A program made the position numbers and the translations under genes. A stretch of DNA of 64,000 nt from Streptomyces marokkonensis (GTDB taxonomy: Bacteria; Actinomycetota; Actinomycetes; Streptomycetales; Streptomycetaceae). Below the pieces are notes generated by a model. That model ran no database searches, had not been told where the DNA came from, and saw only the letters and a program-made list of their open reading frames with translations. Positions 60,340-64,000 of this stretch are shown here, in pieces (position 1 is the stretch's first letter; every line of letters starts with the position of its first letter). Location of the stretch: positions 62,001 to 126,000 of the forward strand of contig NZ_VSKS01000002.1 of NCBI RefSeq assembly GCF_008312835.1, given 5' to 3'.

Positions 60340-62373
60340 ATGCCGAACCGACTGGCCCACGAGACGTCCCCGTACCTGCTCCAGCACGCCGACAACCCGG
60401 TCGACTGGTGGCCGTGGTCCCGGGAGGCCTTCGACGAGGCACGACGGCGTCAGGTGCCGGTGCTGCTGAGCGTCGGCTACTCCAGCTGCCACTGGTGCCA
60501 TGTGATGGCGCACGAGTCCTTCGAGGACCGGGACACCGCCGACGTCATGAACGCGCACTTCGTCAGCGTCAAGGTCGACCGCGAGGAGCGGCCCGACGTC
60601 GACGCCGTCTACATGGAGGCGGTGCAGGCGGCGACCGGGCACGGCGGGTGGCCCATGACCGTGTTCCTCACGCCGGACGCCGAGCCGTTCTACTTCGGTA
60701 CGTACTTCCCGCCCGCGCCCCGGCACGGCATGCCGTCGTTCCGGCAGGTGCTCCAGGGCGTGCACCAGGCGTGGGACGAGCGGCGGGACGAGGTCGGCGA
60801 GGTCGCCGGGAAGATCACCCGGGACCTGGCCGACCGGGAGCTGTCCTACGGCGACGACCGGGTGCCCGGTGAGCAGGAGCTCGCACAGGCGCTGCTCGGG
60901 CTGACCCGCGAGTACGACCCGCAGCGCGGCGGGTTCGGCGGGGCGCCGAAGTTCCCGCCGTCCATGGTGATCGAGTTCCTGCTGCGGCACCACGCCCGCA
61001 CCGGCGCCGAGGGCGCGCTGCAGATGGCGCGGGACACGTGCGAGCGGATGGCGCGCGGCGGGATCTACGACCAGCTCGGCGGGGGCTTCGCGCGGTACTC
61101 CGTGGACCGGGACTGGGTGGTGCCGCACTTCGAGAAGATGCTGTACGACAACGCGCTGCTGTGCCGCGTCTACGCGCACCTGTGGCGGTCCACGGGGTCG
61201 GAACTCGCGCGCCGGGTGGCGCTGGAGACCGCCGACTTCATGGTCCGGGAGCTGCGCACACCGGAGGGCGGGTTCGCGTCGGCGCTGGACGCGGACAGCG
61301 ACGACGGTACCGGGAAGCACGTGGAGGGTGCCTACTACGTGTGGACGACCGCGCAGCTGCGCGAGGTCCTCGGTGAGGAGGACGCGGAACTGGCCGCGCG
61401 GTACTTCGGGGTGACCGAGGAGGGCACCTTCGAGGAGGGCGCCTCGGTGCTGCAGCTTCCGCAGCGGGACGAGGTGTTCGACGCGGGGCGGATCGGCGGC
61501 ATCAGGGAGCGGCTGCTCGCGGCGCGCTCCGCGCGGCCCGCCCCCGGCCGGGACGACAAGGTGGTCGCCGCCTGGAACGGTCTGGCGATCGCGGCGCTCG
61601 CCGAGACCGGGGCCTACTTCGACCGGCCCGACCTGACGGAGGCGGCCGTCGCCGCCGGGGACCTGCTGGTGCGGCTGCACCTCGACGAGCAGGCCCGTAT
61701 CGCCCGTACCAGCAAGGACGGGCACGTCGGTGCCAACGCGGGGGTGCTGGAGGACTACGCCGATGTCGCCGAGGGCTTCCTGGCGCTCGCGTCGGTGACC
61801 GGGGAGGGGGTGTGGCTGGAGTTCGCCGGGCTGCTGGTCGACCACATCCTGGCGCGTTTCACCGACGACGCGTCGGGTGCGCTGTACGACACGGCGTCGG
61901 ACGCGGAACGGCTGATCCGGCGCCCACAGGACCCGACCGACAACGCCGCGCCGTCCGGCTGGACGGCGGCGGCGGGCGCGCTGCTGAGCTATGCCGCGCA
62001 CACCGGCTCCGAGCCCCATCGTCTCGCGGCCGAACGGGCGTTGGGGGTGGTGAAGGCGCTCGGTCCGCGGGTGCCGCGGTTCATCGGGTGGGGGCTCGCG
62101 GTCGCCGAGGCGGTGCTGGACGGCCCGCGGGAGATCGCGGTGGTCGGCCCGGCGCCCGGCGACCCGGCGACCGCGGCCCTGCACCGTACGGCGCTCCGGG
62201 GCGCCGCCCCCGGCGCGGTGGTCGCCGTCGGGACCGAGGGGAGTGACGAGTTCCCGCTGCTCGCCGACCGTCCCCTCGTCGGCGGTGAACCGGCCGCCTA
62301 TGTCTGCCGTAACTTCACGTGCGACGCACCGACGACCGATCCCGACCGGTTGCGCGCGGCACTGGGCGGCTGA
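60340..62373 (+). CDS. YyaL/SSP411-type thioredoxin-domain protein
   Basis: A 677-residue cytoplasmic protein: an N-terminal thioredoxin-like domain ([20 protein letters not shown], then [17 protein letters not shown] with CxxC, and [12 protein letters not shown]) followed by an (alpha/alpha)6-barrel ([71 protein letters not shown]). This combination defines the YyaL/spermatogenesis-associated 20 family, whose biochemical role is unknown. I choose the ATG at 60340 because AGGATGG lies before it; an ATG at 60331 adds three residues. Divergent from the NB-ARC gene. Confidence 0.92.
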   Translation: MPNRLAHETSPYLLQHADNPVDWWPWSREAFDEARRRQVPVLLSVGYSSCHWCHVMAHESFEDRDTADVMNAHFVSVKVDREERPDVDAVYMEAVQAATGHGGWPMTVFLTPDAEPFYFGTYFPPAPRHGMPSFRQVLQGVHQAWDERRDEVGEVAGKITRDLADRELSYGDDRVPGEQELAQALLGLTREYDPQRGGFGGAPKFPPSMVIEFLLRHHARTGAEGALQMARDTCERMARGGIYDQLGGGFARYSVDRDWVVPHFEKMLYDNALLCRVYAHLWRSTGSELARRVALETADFMVRELRTPEGGFASALDADSDDGTGKHVEGAYYVWTTAQLREVLGEEDAELAARYFGVTEEGTFEEGASVLQLPQRDEVFDAGRIGGIRERLLAARSARPAPGRDDKVVAAWNGLAIAALAETGAYFDRPDLTEAAVAAGDLLVRLHLDEQARIARTSKDGHVGANAGVLEDYADVAEGFLALASVTGEGVWLEFAGLLVDHILARFTDDASGALYDTASDAERLIRRPQDPTDNAAPSGWTAAAGALLSYAAHTGSEPHRLAAERALGVVKALGPRVPRFIGWGLAVAEAVLDGPREIAVVGPAPGDPATAALHRTALRGAAPGAVVAVGTEGSDEFPLLADRPLVGGEPAAYVCRNFTCDAPTTDPDRLRAALGG

Positions 62374-62611
62374 ACAGACGGCTGCACCAGGCGCGTTGGG
62401 CTGCGCGGAAGCATGAGGATCCGGTCGAAGCCCGTCTGATTCCGGTCAACTCCGTTGCGGCGCCGCACCGTTCCGCAACAGGGTCTTTATCGGAAGTGCC
62501 CCCACGTTTCACAATTCCCCCTTAATCTCTGCACGGTGACGTGACGGATGGGGCGCCATTCGAGTGACGCGCCGTCACGTCGCGGGGGTTTCGGGATCTG
62601 GGGGGATCTGT

Positions 62612-63916
62612 TTGCTCACGTCTGTCTTCATTGCTGTCGTTTCGCTGGCCTTGTTCTGGATGGCCGCGTTCACTTTGTGGTGGCAGATGCACGCCTGGCG
62701 TACGCCCGAGGTGCTGGCCTCCACCCGGTTCAGCAGCCCGGACGGCGGCGAGCATCGGTCGTTCTCGCTGTTGCTGCCGGCCCGCCACGAACAGGCGGTG
62801 CTCGACCACACCATCCAGCGGCTGCTCGAGTCGAGCCACACCGACTTCGAGATCATCGTGATCGTCGGCCACGACGATCCCGAGACCACCGCCGTGGCCG
62901 AGGCGGCGGCCGGCCGGGACCCACGGGTCCGGGTGGTCGTCGACACCCACGAGAAGAAGAACAAACCGAAGGCCATGAACACGGCGCTGCCGCACTGCCG
63001 CGGCGACGTCGTCGGGGTCTTCGACGCCGAGGACCAGGTCCACCCGGAACTCCTCGCCCACGTCGACCACGCCTTCCGCTCCACCGGAGCCGACGTGGTC
63101 CAGGGCGGGGTGCAGCTGATCAACTTCCACTCCAGCTGGTACAGCCTGCGCAACTGCCTGGAGTACTTCTTCTGGTTCCGCTCGCGGCTCCACCTGCACG
63201 CGCAGAAAGGGTTCATTCCGCTCGGCGGCAACACGGTCTTCGTCCGCACCGACGTGCTGCGGGAAGCGGACGGCTGGGACCCCGACTGCCTCGCCGAGGA
63301 CTGCGATCTGGGCGTCCGGCTCTCCAGCGTCGGCAAGAAGGTCGTCGTCGCCTACGACTCCGACATGGTGACCCGCGAGGAGACCCCGGGCTCGCTGATG
63401 TCGCTGCTGAAACAGCGCACCCGCTGGAACCAGGGCTTCCTGCAGGTGTACCGGAAGAAGGACTGGAAGCAACTGCCCGCGTTCGGGCAGCGGATGCTCG
63501 CCCGCTACACGCTGATGACTCCCTTCCTCCAGGCGTTCACCGGCCTGATCATCCCGCTGAACGTGGCGGTCGCGCTCTTCCTCGACGTGCCCGTCTCCAT
63601 CGCCTTCATCACCTTCCTGCCGGCCGTCACCGCCCTCGTCACCTTCGTCTTCGAGGTGGTCGGGCTGCACGACTTCGGCAAGCAGTACGGGCTGCGCGTC
63701 CGGTTCGTCCACTACCTCAAGCTCGTCGTGGGCGGCCCCTTCTACCAGGTGCTCCTGGCCGGTGCCGCGCTCCGCGCGGTGTGGCGCGAGCAGCGCGGCC
63801 GCAACGACTGGGAGCTGACCACGCACGTCGGCGCGCACATCGACGCGCCCGCGGCGTCTCGGGACGCCTCCGCCGTGACCCGTGACGCCGCGACCCGAGA
63901 GGACGTTCCCGCGTGA
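62612..63916 (+). CDS. Membrane-bound family 2 glycosyltransferase
   Basis: A 434-residue processive-type GT2 enzyme. N-terminal membrane helix (LLTSVFIAVVSLALFWMAAF), catalytic domain with SLLLPARHEQAVLDHTI (nucleotide binding), the DxD-like VFDAEDQ, the acceptor motif LAEDCDLGVRL and QRTRWNQGF (QxxRW), then three C-terminal membrane helices. The motif set (D, D, D, QxxRW) suggests polymer synthesis or repeated sugar transfer, with UDP- or GDP-sugar donor unknown. The TTG start has GGGGGG six bases upstream; the ATG at 62564 has none. Overlaps the next gene by GTGA. Confidence 0.9.
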   Translation: MLTSVFIAVVSLALFWMAAFTLWWQMHAWRTPEVLASTRFSSPDGGEHRSFSLLLPARHEQAVLDHTIQRLLESSHTDFEIIVIVGHDDPETTAVAEAAAGRDPRVRVVVDTHEKKNKPKAMNTALPHCRGDVVGVFDAEDQVHPELLAHVDHAFRSTGADVVQGGVQLINFHSSWYSLRNCLEYFFWFRSRLHLHAQKGFIPLGGNTVFVRTDVLREADGWDPDCLAEDCDLGVRLSSVGKKVVVAYDSDMVTREETPGSLMSLLKQRTRWNQGFLQVYRKKDWKQLPAFGQRMLARYTLMTPFLQAFTGLIIPLNVAVALFLDVPVSIAFITFLPAVTALVTFVFEVVGLHDFGKQYGLRVRFVHYLKLVVGGPFYQVLLAGAALRAVWREQRGRNDWELTTHVGAHIDAPAASRDASAVTRDAATREDVPA

Positions 63917-64000
63917 CCTCCACCCTTCCCGCGGTGACCGGCCCGAAGGTCCCCGCGCAGCGCCGACCCGTGCCCACCACCGGTCCGGCGGGCCGGACGC
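63913..64000 (+). CDS. Start of a gene coupled to the glycosyltransferase (cut by window end)
   Basis: A GTG at 63913 overlaps the glycosyltransferase stop by four bases (GTGA) and opens a frame of 29 codons to the window edge: TSTLPAVTGPKVPAQRRPVP, then Thr/Gly/Pro. This is a polar cytoplasmic-type N-terminus before any domain. Coupling suggests it works with the glycosyltransferase; a membrane sugar transferase or flippase would fit but cannot be shown. Confidence 0.6.
   Translation, partial: MTSTLPAVTGPKVPAQRRPVPTTGPAGRT

Noticed and set aside
57056-60469. 1137-residue open frame on the plus strand, antisense to the NB-ARC gene
   Set aside because: It is a GC-rich shadow of the coding frame on the other strand: Arg/Gln/Val/Gly rich, no domain, no RBS, while the minus-strand frame has clear NB-ARC and TPR motifs.
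1-64000. Mobile element, prophage, biosynthetic cluster, rRNA or tRNA genes
   Set aside because: No transposase, integrase, phage structural gene, PKS/NRPS gene or tRNA-like cloverleaf was recognised while reading both strands; the window is ordinary core chromosome.

Overview
This 64 kb window looks like chromosomal core sequence from a Streptomyces species. GC content is very high, third codon positions are mostly G/C, GTG and TTG starts are common, and the gene content is typically streptomycete: AfsQ1/AfsQ2/SigQ, a mycothiol S-conjugate amidase, an acyl-CoA carboxylase epsilon subunit and an LAxTG sortase substrate. From memory, not from a search, the gene order resembles the S. coelicolor SCO4899-SCO4976 interval. 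I see no prophage, IS element, CRISPR array, rRNA or tRNA, and no secondary-metabolite cluster.

Layout. 1-8.8 kb: the 3' part of thymidine phosphorylase, an AEC permease, a STAS protein converging on a SnoaL-type ECF sigma factor, a divergent MFS/LysR pair, an alpha/beta-hydrolase fold protein without its nucleophile serine, adenosine deaminase and a small secreted protein. 8.8-15.2 kb: PspC and VanZ-like membrane proteins, the afsQ1-afsQ2-lipoprotein operon with divergent sigQ, a uridine kinase-like P-loop protein and another small secreted protein. 15.2-26 kb: deoC with two aldehyde dehydrogenase genes, a phosphopentomutase-like enzyme, purine nucleoside phosphorylase, a gamma-glutamylcyclotransferase-fold protein, an LpdA-like flavoprotein and a DeoR regulator. 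26-33 kb: accA2, maf, a 42-residue membrane protein, accE, pccB and birA. 33-41 kb: adenylate cyclase, a Pro-rich membrane protein, enoyl-CoA hydratase, a GAF-GGDEF protein, hutH, an LAxTG protein and an L,D-transpeptidase lipoprotein. 41-54 kb: a secreted subtilase, an XRE/alcohol dehydrogenase divergent pair, cystathionine gamma-synthase, a minimal sigma factor with a membrane partner, MarR, threonine dehydratase and a DrrAB-type ABC exporter. 54-64 kb: greA, a DUF4307 protein, mca, an NB-ARC/TPR protein, a YyaL-type thioredoxin-fold protein and a GT2 glycosyltransferase.

How the parts fit. The clearest functional theme is nucleoside salvage and catabolism: deoA, add, deoC, the phosphomutase and the purine phosphorylase. 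A perfect 12-bp palindrome, CTACGCGCGTAG, lies 17-26 bp upstream of the start codons of add, deoC and the purine phosphorylase, so one repressor probably controls all three. deoC is followed by an intact aldehyde dehydrogenase that could oxidise its acetaldehyde product, and then by a half-length homologue with no catalytic Cys or Glu. A second theme is biotin-dependent acyl-CoA carboxylation, where alpha, beta and epsilon subunits and the biotin ligase lie within 6.5 kb. A third is second-messenger synthesis, with cAMP and c-di-GMP cyclases 1.7 kb apart.

The non-genic sequence is unusually structured. A composite intergenic repeat occurs in three copies plus a truncated fourth, with internal tandem arrays. 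A separate long hairpin-bearing repeat occurs twice, 47 kb apart. A run of G-tracts follows sigQ, and most convergent gene pairs share long perfect terminator hairpins.
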